This document shows positions 7,192-14,818 of a stretch of 52,722 bases of DNA, piece by piece. The position numbers and the translations under genes were made by a program. The stretch lies in NCBI GenBank assembly GCA_041854955.1, contig JBHADF010000063.1, positions 1-52,722 on the forward strand. The letters run 5' to 3'. The stretch is from CAMENZ01 sp041854955 (GTDB lineage Bacteria > Bacillota > Clostridia > Peptostreptococcales > Anaerovoracaceae). How positions within the stretch are numbered: position 1 is the first letter of the stretch; each line of letters opens with the position of its first letter. Below the pieces are notes generated by a model, which was not told where the DNA came from, did no database searches, and was given only the letters and a program-made list of their open reading frames with translations.

Positions 7192-7620
7192 ATGAGAGAG
7201 CTTAGAACCGTAAAAATAAATAGCGAAAAGGATACGGAAAGCTTCGGCAGAGAGCTGGCTGAGAGCCTGGCTGCCGGAGATGTTATCGCCCTCATAGGAG
7301 ATTTAGGCACGGGCAAGACCGCCCTGACCTCCTATATAGCCAAGGGCTTAGGCATTGAAAGCAGGGTTAACAGCCCTACCTTTACCATCGTAAAGGAGTA
7401 CCATGGAGGCAGACTGCCCCTTTACCACTTCGATGTCTACAGGGTGTCCGATTACGACGAGCTTTTCAACATAGGCGCGGAGGAGTATTTTTACGGTGAC
7501 GGCGTCTCTGTCATAGAATGGGCAGACCTCATCGAGGATATTTTGCCGGAAAACACAAAATATATTTACCTCAGCTATGGGGATAAGGAAGGGGAGAGAG
7601 TTTACAAATGTACATTTTAG
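7192..7620 (+). CDS. tsaE: tRNA t6A biosynthesis ATPase TsaE
   Basis: This is a 142-residue P-loop protein. Walker A reads GDLGTGKT (36-43); the family's SPTF (61-64), HFDVYR (79-84) and IEWAD (108-112) motifs follow. With TsaB and TsaD it makes N6-threonylcarbamoyladenosine at position 37 of ANN-decoding tRNAs, TsaE driving ATP-dependent turnover of the complex. It overlaps the start of tsaB by 13 bases, so the two are probably translationally coupled. Order tsaE-tsaB-rimI-tsaD is the common Firmicutes arrangement. Confidence 0.95.
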   Translation: MRELRTVKINSEKDTESFGRELAESLAAGDVIALIGDLGTGKTALTSYIAKGLGIESRVNSPTFTIVKEYHGGRLPLYHFDVYRVSDYDELFNIGAEEYFYGDGVSVIEWADLIEDILPENTKYIYLSYGDKEGERVYKCTF

Positions 7621-8372
7621 CAGTTGAAACCACAGGTCCCCTTCTGTCCTGTGCCCTCATAGACGGAGAGAAAAACATACTCAGCTTTTTACAATCGGAG
7701 GAAAAGCTGAACCACCTTAGGGAGCTGATTCCCATGGTGAGAGAGGTCCTTCATCAGGGAGGAATAGAAAAGGGTCAGCTGACCCATGTAGCAGTTTCAG
7801 CCGGCCCCGGCTCTTTTACAGGCATAAGGATAGGGGTGGCCACGGTAAGAGCCTTGGCACAGGCCCTTAAAATACCCGCCATTGCCGTCTCAAGTCTGGA
7901 GGCCTTCCTTCATAAGGAAGCCTTGGAAGCTTACGGAAGCACCGGAAAAGCAGACCGCAAATGTGTAATCTTCAATGCCAGAAGGGGACAGGTTTACGGC
8001 TTTTTGGAAGACTATTTAGAACCGGGACCTTGGCTCCTGGATGATGTGCTTAAAGCCTTTGAAGAAAAGGCTTTGGAAAATATGAAGAGGGAGAAGGGAA
8101 GGCTGCTCATATACGGCGACGGCATAGACGCCTACGAAGCTAAGCTCACTGAAGAGTTTAAAAGAATGGGCTTTGCCGACTACAGGCTTATGGACAAGCC
8201 GGAAAGATATCAGGATGCCAAAGCTGTAGCACGAGCAGCTCTGGAAAAAGCCGAGAAGGGCGAAGCTTTAACCTACTCGGAATTGCTGCCGGACTACATG
8301 AGAAAGCCGGAGGCGGAGCAAAAGCTGGATGCGGGAGAGCTTCCCATATGCAAGGGACCGAAACAGGAGTAG
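7608..8372 (+). CDS. tsaB: tRNA t6A biosynthesis protein TsaB
   Basis: This is a 254-residue ASKHA-fold protein, paralogous to TsaD but lacking its metal site. The N-terminal ILAVETTG strand and AGPGSFTGIRIG (65-76) are typical. It dimerises with TsaD and bridges it to TsaE. The start ATG overlaps the end of tsaE, and rimI follows after eight bases. Length is slightly above the usual ~230 residues because of a longer C-terminal tail. Confidence 0.93.
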   Translation: MYILAVETTGPLLSCALIDGEKNILSFLQSEEKLNHLRELIPMVREVLHQGGIEKGQLTHVAVSAGPGSFTGIRIGVATVRALAQALKIPAIAVSSLEAFLHKEALEAYGSTGKADRKCVIFNARRGQVYGFLEDYLEPGPWLLDDVLKAFEEKALENMKREKGRLLIYGDGIDAYEAKLTEEFKRMGFADYRLMDKPERYQDAKAVARAALEKAEKGEALTYSELLPDYMRKPEAEQKLDAGELPICKGPKQE

Positions 8373-8380
8373 AATAAAGG

Positions 8381-8833
8381 ATGGAGGATTTCATCATAAG
8401 GCGGGCAACCGCCCATGACATAGAGAGAATAGCCTATTTGGAAACTGTTTGCTTCCCCACGGAACCATGGACGGCGGAAATGATTTACGATGATATCGTT
8501 GAAAACCCCAGGACCTTCTATTTGGCTTTGGAAATTGAAGGAAAGCTGGAAGGCTACGCAGGAGTGTGGAAAATTCTCGACGAAGGCCATATAACCAATG
8601 TGGCCCTTTCCCCTGAACATCGGGGAAAATCCTTGGGAGAAGCCTTGATGGCAAGCTTGATTGAGGAGACCGAAAAGGAAGGCATAGAAAGCTGGACCTT
8701 GGAGGTTAGAAAGAGCAATTTTCCTGCCATAGGGCTCTACGAAAAGATGGGCTTCCGTATAACCGGATTAAGACCGGGCTACTATCAGGACAACGGAGAG
8801 GATGCCCTGATAATGTGGAAAGAAACCACATGA
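8381..8833 (+). CDS. rimI: Ribosomal-protein-alanine N-acetyltransferase RimI
   Basis: This is a 150-residue GNAT-fold enzyme that transfers an acetyl group from acetyl-CoA to the N-terminus of ribosomal protein S18 and perhaps other proteins. The acetyl-CoA loop is RGKSLG (81-86), and the C-terminal block NFPAIGLYEKMGF with RPGYYQDNGEDALIM is the RimI signature. It lies between tsaB and tsaD with short spacing (8 and 16 bases), as in many Firmicutes. Confidence 0.92.
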   Translation: MEDFIIRRATAHDIERIAYLETVCFPTEPWTAEMIYDDIVENPRTFYLALEIEGKLEGYAGVWKILDEGHITNVALSPEHRGKSLGEALMASLIEETEKEGIESWTLEVRKSNFPAIGLYEKMGFRITGLRPGYYQDNGEDALIMWKETT

Positions 8834-8849
8834 CAGATGAGGAAAGATT

Positions 8850-9866
8850 ATGAAAGATGGTAAATTCTTAACCTTGGGCATAGAAACCAGCTGCGATGAA
8901 ACGGCCATAGCCGTGGTAGCGGAAGGCAGGCAGGTTTTGTCCAATGTTATTTCATCACAGATAGATATTTTTAAGAACTACGGCGGGGTTGTGCCGGAAA
9001 TAGCCTCAAGACACCATTTGGAAAATATAAACGGGGTTCTTGAAGAGGCTTTGGATAAAGCAGGCGTCGCCTTGGAGGACATAGACCTCATAGGCGTAAC
9101 GGAGGGCCCCGGCCTCATCGGCGCTCTTCTCATGGGGGTGGCGACGGCCAAGGCCTTATCCTTCACCCACGATATACCCTTGGTGGGAGTTCACCATATT
9201 TTGGGACACATAAGCGCAAATTACATAGACAATCCTCAGCTGGAGCCGCCCTTTATGGCCCTGGTAACCTCGGGAGGCCATACGGAGATTCTGCAGGTGA
9301 AGAGCTATACAGAGTGCGAAATTCTCGGTGAAACAAGAGATGACGCTGTAGGCGAAGCCTATGATAAGGTGGCGAGAGTGCTGGGCTTAGGCTATCCGGG
9401 AGGTCCCAAGATAGATAAGATAGCGGCTGAGGGAAATCCGGAGGCCATTCACTTCAAGCGAGTTCTCTTGGAAAAGGACAGCTACGATTTCAGCTTCAGC
9501 GGACTTAAAACCCAGGTGCTTAACTACGTGAATACGGAGAGACAGGCAGGAAGAGAAATAAACAGAGCCCATGTGGCAGCATCCTTCCAGCAGGCCGTAA
9601 TGGAGGTAATAGTAAAAAAGACCATGGAGGCCGTAAAGGACAGAGGGGAAAAGACTCTCGTTTTGGCAGGAGGCGTTGCAGCCAACTCTAAACTGAGAGC
9701 CATGCTGGAGAAAGCCTGCTCCGACCAGGGAGTGGAGCTTTACAGGCCTACCATCCTGTTATGTACTGACAATGCAGCTATGATAGCCTCCCAGGCATAT
9801 TACAAATACAAGGAGCAGGGGGAAAGCGACGGCTATTTGGATGCCTCACCCTCTTTGGAAATGTAA
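8850..9866 (+). CDS. tsaD: tRNA threonylcarbamoyltransferase TsaD
   Basis: This is a 338-residue catalytic subunit of t6A synthesis, transferring threonylcarbamoyl from threonylcarbamoyl-AMP to tRNA A37. The ETSCDET motif (12-18), GGVVPEIASRHH (45-56), the iron/zinc pair His116 and His120 in HHILGH, and SGGHTEI (141-147) are all intact. Length matches the family. It closes the tsaE-tsaB-rimI-tsaD group, and an ABC-F gene follows after 22 bases in the same direction. Confidence 0.96.
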   Translation: MKDGKFLTLGIETSCDETAIAVVAEGRQVLSNVISSQIDIFKNYGGVVPEIASRHHLENINGVLEEALDKAGVALEDIDLIGVTEGPGLIGALLMGVATAKALSFTHDIPLVGVHHILGHISANYIDNPQLEPPFMALVTSGGHTEILQVKSYTECEILGETRDDAVGEAYDKVARVLGLGYPGGPKIDKIAAEGNPEAIHFKRVLLEKDSYDFSFSGLKTQVLNYVNTERQAGREINRAHVAASFQQAVMEVIVKKTMEAVKDRGEKTLVLAGGVAANSKLRAMLEKACSDQGVELYRPTILLCTDNAAMIASQAYYKYKEQGESDGYLDASPSLEM

Positions 9867-9888
9867 AATATACTTATAGGAAAGAAAC

Positions 9889-11859
9889 ATGATAATATTA
9901 TCGGCAAATAATCTGAGCAAAATATACGGCACCGATGTCATCATCGACAAGGCAAGCTTTCATATAAACGCAGGAGACAGAGTGGGCATAGTAGGGCGAA
10001 ACGGAGCCGGCAAGACCACTCTTCTTAACATGCTCACCGGCCAGCTCCCCCACGAAGAAGGGGAGTTTTTCTTGTCCCAGGGTGTACGGGTAGGTTACCT
10101 TAAGCAAAGGGACAGCTTTCCTTCGGAAATGACGGTCATAGAAGCCATAGACAGCCTTTTTTCGGAAATGCACAGCTTGGAAAAATCCATAGAGGAAACC
10201 TCCGACCTGGTGGCTAAAAATCATGAAGATGAGAGACTGCTACACAGGCTGGATGAGCTTCAGCAGGAATACGAAAGAAAAGGCGGCTATACATATAAAT
10301 CGGAAATAACAGGAGTCCTCACAGCCATGGCCTTTGGCCGCGACACCTATGATAAAAAGGTGGGAACCCTTTCCGGAGGCGAGAAAACCAGGCTGGCCCT
10401 GGCGGCCTTACTATTGGAAAAGCCGGATATTCTAATGCTGGACGAGCCTACCAACCATTTGGACATAGGAACATTAAAGTGGCTGGAGCAGTATTTGGCC
10501 CAGTACAAAGGCACTATCATAATAGTTTCCCATGACAGATATTTTCTCGATCAGGTGGTAAACAAAATTTTTGAGGTGGAAAATCATGAGGTTCACTGCT
10601 ATAAGGGGAAATACTCGGATTTTGCCGAGCAGAAGCGAATAAGGAGAGAAAGCCAGCTCAGAGCCTACTCCAACCAGCAGAGGGAGATTCGCCGTCAGGA
10701 GGACATGATCCGAATGATGAAGGGGCACAATACGGAAAAGCTTGTAAAGAGGGCCCGGTCCAGAGAAAAGCGCCTTGCCATGGTAGAGCGATTGGAAAAG
10801 CCGGAAGGCCAAGTGGACAAGATGAAGATTCACTTCAAACAGAATTTCCAGTCGGGAAATGATGTTATTTTTTGTGAAGGGGTGGAAAAAAGCTTCGGCT
10901 GGGGCAGCAACAAAAAGGAACTTTTCGACAATGTCAATCTGGATATAAAGAAAGGCGAAAAGATCTGCATAGTAGGGCCTAACGGGGTGGGAAAGACCAC
11001 ACTTTTAAGGCTTCTCATGGGTGAGCTGGAGCCGGCATCCGGCAAGATCAAGGTAGGTCACAATGTGGCCTTTGGCTATTATGATCAGGGTCAACTTTCT
11101 CTCAACATGTCCAACACGGTCTTTGAGGAAATGAAAGATTCCTACAGGCTATATACGGATACGGAGATGCGTTCCATCCTGGGAAGATTCCTGTTCAGAG
11201 GAGAAGATGTTTTCCTCCCTGTGGGGAGCCTTTCGGGAGGGGAGAAGGCCAGACTTTCTCTGGCTAAGCTAATGTTGTCGGGAGCCAATACTCTCATATT
11301 GGATGAACCTACCAACCATTTGGATATCGAATCCAAGGAGGTCTTTGAAGAGGCCTTGGCGGATTTCCCGGGTACGGCTGTAATCGTTTCCCATGACAGA
11401 TATTTTCTACAGAAGATACCTACCAGAATTTTGGAGCTGAACAGAGACGGTATTACGGAATATTTAGGAAAATATGACTACTATTTAGAGAAAAAAGAAG
11501 AGATAAAATCCGCCGGAAAATATGTGGCCGCCCTAGGAAAGAACACCGAAGCAAACAGCGGCCAAGCTCCACAGGGAAAAGCCGGTGGAGGCCTTAAGCT
11601 GACTGCTGCCGAAGAAAGAGCCCTGAAAAAACAGGAAGAGGCGGAGCAGAGACGAAGAGCACGGCTCCTTGAAAAAACCGAAAATGAAATCGCCCGCCTG
11701 GAAGCTGAAATTGCAGCCCTTGAAGAGGAAATGAGCAAGGAGTCCAACATGTCCGATTTTGAAGCACTCCATAGACTGGGTCTGGAGCACAGCGAAAAAA
11801 AGGAGCAGCTGGAGGTGGCTTATGGGGAATGGGCAGAACTGTCGGCAGAGGAAAACTGA
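9889..11859 (+). CDS. ABC-F type ribosome-associated ATPase
   Basis: This is a 656-residue soluble protein with two ABC ATPase domains. Domain 1 has Walker A GRNGAGKT (36-43), signature LSGGEKTRLALA (about 161) and LDEPTNHLD (184-192). Domain 2 has GPNGVGKTT near 365, a second LSGGEKARLSLA and LDEPTNHLD. Between them is the charged linker (about 245-310) that contacts tRNA in ABC-F proteins. The last ~100 residues form a Glu/Arg-rich coiled coil. There is no membrane segment, so it acts on ribosomes, not in transport. It resembles the Uup/YdiF-YfmR group; an antibiotic-resistance role is not indicated. It is 22 bases after tsaD. Confidence 0.9.
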   Translation: MIILSANNLSKIYGTDVIIDKASFHINAGDRVGIVGRNGAGKTTLLNMLTGQLPHEEGEFFLSQGVRVGYLKQRDSFPSEMTVIEAIDSLFSEMHSLEKSIEETSDLVAKNHEDERLLHRLDELQQEYERKGGYTYKSEITGVLTAMAFGRDTYDKKVGTLSGGEKTRLALAALLLEKPDILMLDEPTNHLDIGTLKWLEQYLAQYKGTIIIVSHDRYFLDQVVNKIFEVENHEVHCYKGKYSDFAEQKRIRRESQLRAYSNQQREIRRQEDMIRMMKGHNTEKLVKRARSREKRLAMVERLEKPEGQVDKMKIHFKQNFQSGNDVIFCEGVEKSFGWGSNKKELFDNVNLDIKKGEKICIVGPNGVGKTTLLRLLMGELEPASGKIKVGHNVAFGYYDQGQLSLNMSNTVFEEMKDSYRLYTDTEMRSILGRFLFRGEDVFLPVGSLSGGEKARLSLAKLMLSGANTLILDEPTNHLDIESKEVFEEALADFPGTAVIVSHDRYFLQKIPTRILELNRDGITEYLGKYDYYLEKKEEIKSAGKYVAALGKNTEANSGQAPQGKAGGGLKLTAAEERALKKQEEAEQRRRARLLEKTENEIARLEAEIAALEEEMSKESNMSDFEALHRLGLEHSEKKEQLEVAYGEWAELSAEEN

Positions 11860-11934
11860 GACGGGAGAATGGTGAAATTTGAACAAACTAGCGGTATTTT
11901 CACTAAATCTACACTATATTGATATATTTTTCTC

Positions 11935-11963
11935 TTGCAAAGGTGAAAAAAAGTATTTATAAT
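11935..11963 (+). promoter_or_regulatory. SigA-type promoter of acpP-rex
   Basis: TTGCAA (11935-11940) and a perfect TATAAT (11958-11963) are spaced by 17 bases, about 60 bases before acpP. A 9-bp inverted repeat, CTACACTAT (11909-11917) and ATAGTGTAG (11985-11993), brackets the promoter and may be an operator. Confidence 0.8.
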
Positions 11964-12024
11964 GGGTTTTGTCTATAGAGTACGATAGTGTAGTTAAAAA
12001 ACACAAGAAAATGGAGGCAGAAAT

Positions 12025-12252
12025 ATGATTTTTGATAAAATAAGAGACATAATAGTAGAGCAGCTTCAGGTAGAAGAGGACGAAGTTACATTGGATACAA
12101 ATCTGATGAAGGACTTGTCCGCAGATTCTCTGGATGCTGTAGAAATTATTATGGCCATAGAAGACGAATTCAGTATTGAAATTCCCGACGAGGACGCTGA
12201 AGGAATGCAGACCGTAAGCGACTTGGTAAAGTATGTGGAGGAAAACAAATAA
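12025..12252 (+). CDS. acpP: Acyl carrier protein
   Basis: This is a 75-residue acidic helical carrier protein. The DSLDAVE motif (about 35-41) holds the serine that receives 4'-phosphopantetheine; acyl chains ride on it during fatty acid synthesis. The start follows a GGAGG site. The stop codon TAA shares its last base with the ATG of rex (TAATG), so rex translation is probably coupled to it. No fab genes are in the window, so this copy is either the general ACP at a detached locus or a special-purpose one. Confidence 0.95.
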   Translation: MIFDKIRDIIVEQLQVEEDEVTLDTNLMKDLSADSLDAVEIIMAIEDEFSIEIPDEDAEGMQTVSDLVKYVEENK

Positions 12253-12890
12253 TGGCAGAGACTAAGGAAAAGCAGATATCAAAAGCTGTAATCAAGAGAC
12301 TCCCCCGTTATAGAAGATATTTAGGCGAGATGAAGAAGAAGGGCATCGAAAAGGTTTCTTCAAAGGATTTAAGCGAGCTCATCGGCTATACAGCTTCTCA
12401 GATTCGCCAGGACTTAAACAATTTTGGTGGCTTCGGCCAGCAGGGCTACGGATACAGCGTGGAAGTTCTCTACGATGAGATAGGAAAGATCCTCGGCATC
12501 GACAGAGACTATAAGATTGTAATTGTAGGTTATGGACGTTTAGGACAGGCTTTGGCCAACTATATAGAAAATCACGAGCGCAACTTCTCCATAGTGGGAA
12601 TATTCGATGTTAAGCAGATAATACAGGATGTGGAATTCAAGGACGCTCAGATTATGACCTGCGGCAACTTGTCCGACTTCGTTAAGAAAGAGGATGTGGA
12701 TATAGCTCTGATAACCGTACCTGCGGAAAAAGCCCAGATTGTAGCTGACACGGTTACACAAGCGGGAATTAAGGGAATTTGGAATTTCACGGCAGTGGAC
12801 TTAGAACTTCCCGAAGGCGTGGCCTGCGAGGATGTCCGTGTAAGCGACAGCCTTCATGCCTTGGCCTACTATATGAAAGACAGAAAATAA
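12252..12890 (+). CDS. rex: Redox-sensing transcriptional repressor Rex
   Basis: This is a 212-residue regulator that senses the NADH/NAD+ ratio. The N-terminal winged helix includes KRLPRYRRYL and SSKDLSELIGYTASQIRQD; the GGFGQQGYGY block follows, then the Rossmann fold with GYGRLGQAL (about 95-103). When NADH rises it leaves DNA and releases fermentation and respiration genes. It overlaps acpP by one base. I found no clear Rex operator (TTGTTAA-N4-TTAACAA type) at its own promoter. Confidence 0.96.
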   Translation: MAETKEKQISKAVIKRLPRYRRYLGEMKKKGIEKVSSKDLSELIGYTASQIRQDLNNFGGFGQQGYGYSVEVLYDEIGKILGIDRDYKIVIVGYGRLGQALANYIENHERNFSIVGIFDVKQIIQDVEFKDAQIMTCGNLSDFVKKEDVDIALITVPAEKAQIVADTVTQAGIKGIWNFTAVDLELPEGVACEDVRVSDSLHALAYYMKDRK

Positions 12891-12932
12891 AGAGAGTTCC
12901 GCCAAGGTGGAACCCTTCAAATATCCGCTTTG

Positions 12933-12960
12933 CCGCAGTGAGAAATCACTGCGGTTTTTA
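12933..12960 (+). terminator. Terminator after rex
   Basis: A 9-bp stem (12933-12941 with 12946-12954) is followed by TTTTTA, 43 bases after the rex stop codon. Confidence 0.85.
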
Positions 12961-12963
12961 GCA

Positions 12964-12999
12964 TATTTAAAGGTTCCGAAGCAGGAAGCTTCGGAACCT
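12964..12999 (-). terminator. Terminator of minus-strand secreted-protein gene
   Basis: A perfect 12-bp stem (12971-12982 with 12988-12999) is followed on the minus strand by TTTAAATA. It lies eight bases past the stop of the gene at 13007. Confidence 0.75.
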
Positions 13000-13006
13000 A
13001 TGACCG

Positions 13007-13513
13007 CTATGTAAGAGGACAGGAATCCCCGTTACATCCGGATGTGCACCCTTCCGGGGTTATTTTAATATTTTCTCCCTCTACGGTGATGCCGTTAAAC
13101 ATCTGGCGGAAAAAATCAACGGGTACATACAACACTTTGCCACGCACCGTCGTCTTTTCCGGCAAGGTCACGGTCTTGCTGACAGTCATACATTTCAGGG
13201 TCGATATGTAACGGATTTTTTTCATACCTTTTTTAAGGGTGATCTTATAGTTGACACCTTCTATAGTAATCTTTTTGGTAGCTGATTCTTTTTTTACCGA
13301 ATATCCCAGGGCTTCGGATATTTTTGTCAGAGGAACCATAAGAGTTCCGTCTTTATCATATCCTAAATGAGCATGGATGGAAATCTCGCCGGATGTACCT
13401 GTTATCGCCACGTTATAGGGAAAGTTCGGTTTGGTGCCGCCTTCGCCATAGGCGAAAATCCCCTGAGAGAAAACGACAGCTAAAATAAGGAAAATCGCTA
13501 ATATTTTTTTCAT
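13007..13513 (-). CDS. Secreted protein with copper amine oxidase N-terminal-like domain
   Basis: This is a 168-residue exported protein. The start at 13513 was chosen because AGGAGG precedes it closely; the open frame runs further upstream but through the promoter. A signal peptide (MKKIL, hydrophobic core to about FAYGEG) is followed by a domain with the repeated pattern MVPLTKISEALGY and KVLYVPVDFFRQMF, typical of the copper amine oxidase N-terminal-like (stalk) domain common in Firmicutes surface proteins. It is not an oxidase. The C-terminus ends in a short Cys-rich tail with three Cys in the last 15 residues. Function unknown. Confidence 0.75.
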   Translation of the reverse strand: MKKILAIFLILAVVFSQGIFAYGEGGTKPNFPYNVAITGTSGEISIHAHLGYDKDGTLMVPLTKISEALGYSVKKESATKKITIEGVNYKITLKKGMKKIRYISTLKCMTVSKTVTLPEKTTVRGKVLYVPVDFFRQMFNGITVEGENIKITPEGCTSGCNGDSCPLT

Positions 13514-13534
13514 GTTATACCTCCTTTTGCGAAA

Positions 13535-13563
13535 ATTATATAACAAAGCGAAGTTTTTTACAA
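13535..13563 (-). promoter_or_regulatory. Promoter of minus-strand secreted-protein gene
   Basis: On the minus strand TTGTAA (13563-13558) and a perfect TATAAT (13540-13535) are spaced by 17 bases, about 20 bases before the start codon. Confidence 0.75.
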
Positions 13564-13575
13564 TGACAGTTTTAC

Positions 13576-13607
13576 AAAATAAAATGCGGCGAAAAATTCG
13601 CCGCATT
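13576..13607 (-). terminator. Terminator of ferredoxin gene
   Basis: A perfect 10-bp stem (13583-13592 with 13598-13607) is followed on the minus strand by TTTTATTTT, separating the ferredoxin gene from the secreted-protein gene downstream. Confidence 0.85.
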
Positions 13608-13659
13608 CGGAATCGAAATTCTTTTCTTTGCTGTCGATAAAGCTTGTTATGAATAACGA

Positions 13660-13830
13660 TTAAGCTTCAACAGGAGCATCTACAGGGCAAACATCTGCAC
13701 ATGCGCCGCAATCGATGCAAGCATCAGCGTCGATAACGTAAGTGTTTTCTCCCTCAGAGATTGCTTCAACAGGGCAATCAGCCACACAAGCACCACAAGT
13801 GATGCAAGCATCAGTAATCTTATAAGCCAT
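13660..13830 (-). CDS. 2[4Fe-4S] ferredoxin
   Basis: This is a 56-residue clostridial-type ferredoxin, a cytoplasmic electron carrier. Two CxxCxxCxxxCP motifs are present, CITCGACVADCPV (about 9-21) and CIDCGACADVCPV (about 37-49), giving ligands for two cubane clusters. The start follows AGGAGGTTT. It is a single-gene unit with its own promoter and terminator. Partners cannot be deduced from the neighbourhood. Confidence 0.96.
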   Translation of the reverse strand: MAYKITDACITCGACVADCPVEAISEGENTYVIDADACIDCGACADVCPVDAPVEA

Positions 13831-13870
13831 TTCTAAACCTCCTATAAAAAGATATATCTTTCGATACACA

Positions 13871-13899
13871 ATTATATCAGAATGAGTTATAATAGTAAA
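13871..13899 (-). promoter_or_regulatory. Promoter of ferredoxin gene
   Basis: On the minus strand TTTACT (13899-13894) and a perfect TATAAT (13876-13871) are spaced by 17 bases, about 41 bases before the start codon. Confidence 0.65.
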
Positions 13900-13968
13900 G
13901 ACATATTTAGAAGATATATGAGAATAAAACTTTTCGGACAAGAAAAATATGAGGGATGAGGTATGACC

Positions 13969-14781
13969 ATGGAGGTATATACGCTTGTAGGAAGTAGCGG
14001 CACGGGAAAGAGCTTCCATGCCATGGAGCTTTGTAAAAATCTTGGTATAGAGGCTGTCATAGATGACGGACTTTTCATATATAAAAACAGGGTAATCGAG
14101 GGAATTTCCGCAAAAAAGGCTGCCACCAAAATCGGCGCCACCAAGGCGGCCATCTTCTTTGACGATGCCATGAAAGAGCCTGTCAGGCTGGCCATAAAGG
14201 AAAAGAACCCGGCCTCCGTTCTGATTTTGGGCACAAGCCGAGGCATGGTGGAGAAAATAGCCGAAAGGCTGGAGCTTCCCTTCCCTTCCTGGGACAGCCC
14301 CAACCATATAGAAATAGAGAGCATAACCACCGAGGAGGAAAGAGCTACAGCCAGAGAGCAAAGGGATATATACGGAAAGCACATTATTCCGGCACCCTCT
14401 CTCCAGCTTAAGCGGAACTTTGCCGGATATTTTCTGGACCCTTTGCGAATTTTTCGAGGAAAGGATCAAGGTGCCGCCACGGAAAGAACCGTAGTCAGGC
14501 CTACATTTAGCTACATGGGCGAATACTATGTAGCCGACAGCGTAATCGACGATATAGCAAAGTGCGTGGCAGAAGCCACAGAGGGAATTAGGAGAGTAAT
14601 ATTTTTGGGACAGACTCCTTCTCCCGAGGCATACCAGCTTTCCGTGGTTGTAGCCATAGAAAAGGATTTTTCCCTTTGGAAAACCATGGAGAGGTACCAG
14701 AAAAGCCTTATGAAGGCTGTGGAGGAAATGACAGCCTTCAACGTGGTCACCGTAGATGTGGAAGTGAGAAATGTAGGCTGA
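13969..14781 (+). CDS. P-loop NTPase fused to an Asp23/YloU-like domain
   Basis: This is a 270-residue protein. The N-terminus begins with a P-loop strand (EVYTLVGSSGTGKS), followed by a small nucleotide-binding-like domain (to about 135). The last ~90 residues match the Asp23/Gls24 (DUF322) pattern: GEYYVADSVIDDIAKCVAEA, GIRRV, then VVVAIEKDF and FNVVTVDVEV. The Asp23 family is linked to envelope stress and membrane-associated scaffolds; the ATPase activity and the reason for the fusion are unknown. I start it at 13969, seven bases after GATGAGG, rather than at the ATG at 13963, only one base after it. It runs divergently from the ferredoxin gene and precedes ogg by 37 bases. Confidence 0.75.
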   Translation: MEVYTLVGSSGTGKSFHAMELCKNLGIEAVIDDGLFIYKNRVIEGISAKKAATKIGATKAAIFFDDAMKEPVRLAIKEKNPASVLILGTSRGMVEKIAERLELPFPSWDSPNHIEIESITTEEERATAREQRDIYGKHIIPAPSLQLKRNFAGYFLDPLRIFRGKDQGAATERTVVRPTFSYMGEYYVADSVIDDIAKCVAEATEGIRRVIFLGQTPSPEAYQLSVVVAIEKDFSLWKTMERYQKSLMKAVEEMTAFNVVTVDVEVRNVG

Positions 14782-14818
14782 AAGACTAAGCGCTAAATGA
14801 CATGAAAGGAAGATTCCT

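Noticed and set aside
13643..13660. TTGTTATGAATAACGA as a Rex operator
   Set aside because: Spacing between half-sites is two bases short of the Rex consensus and it lies at the end of the ferredoxin gene, not at a promoter.
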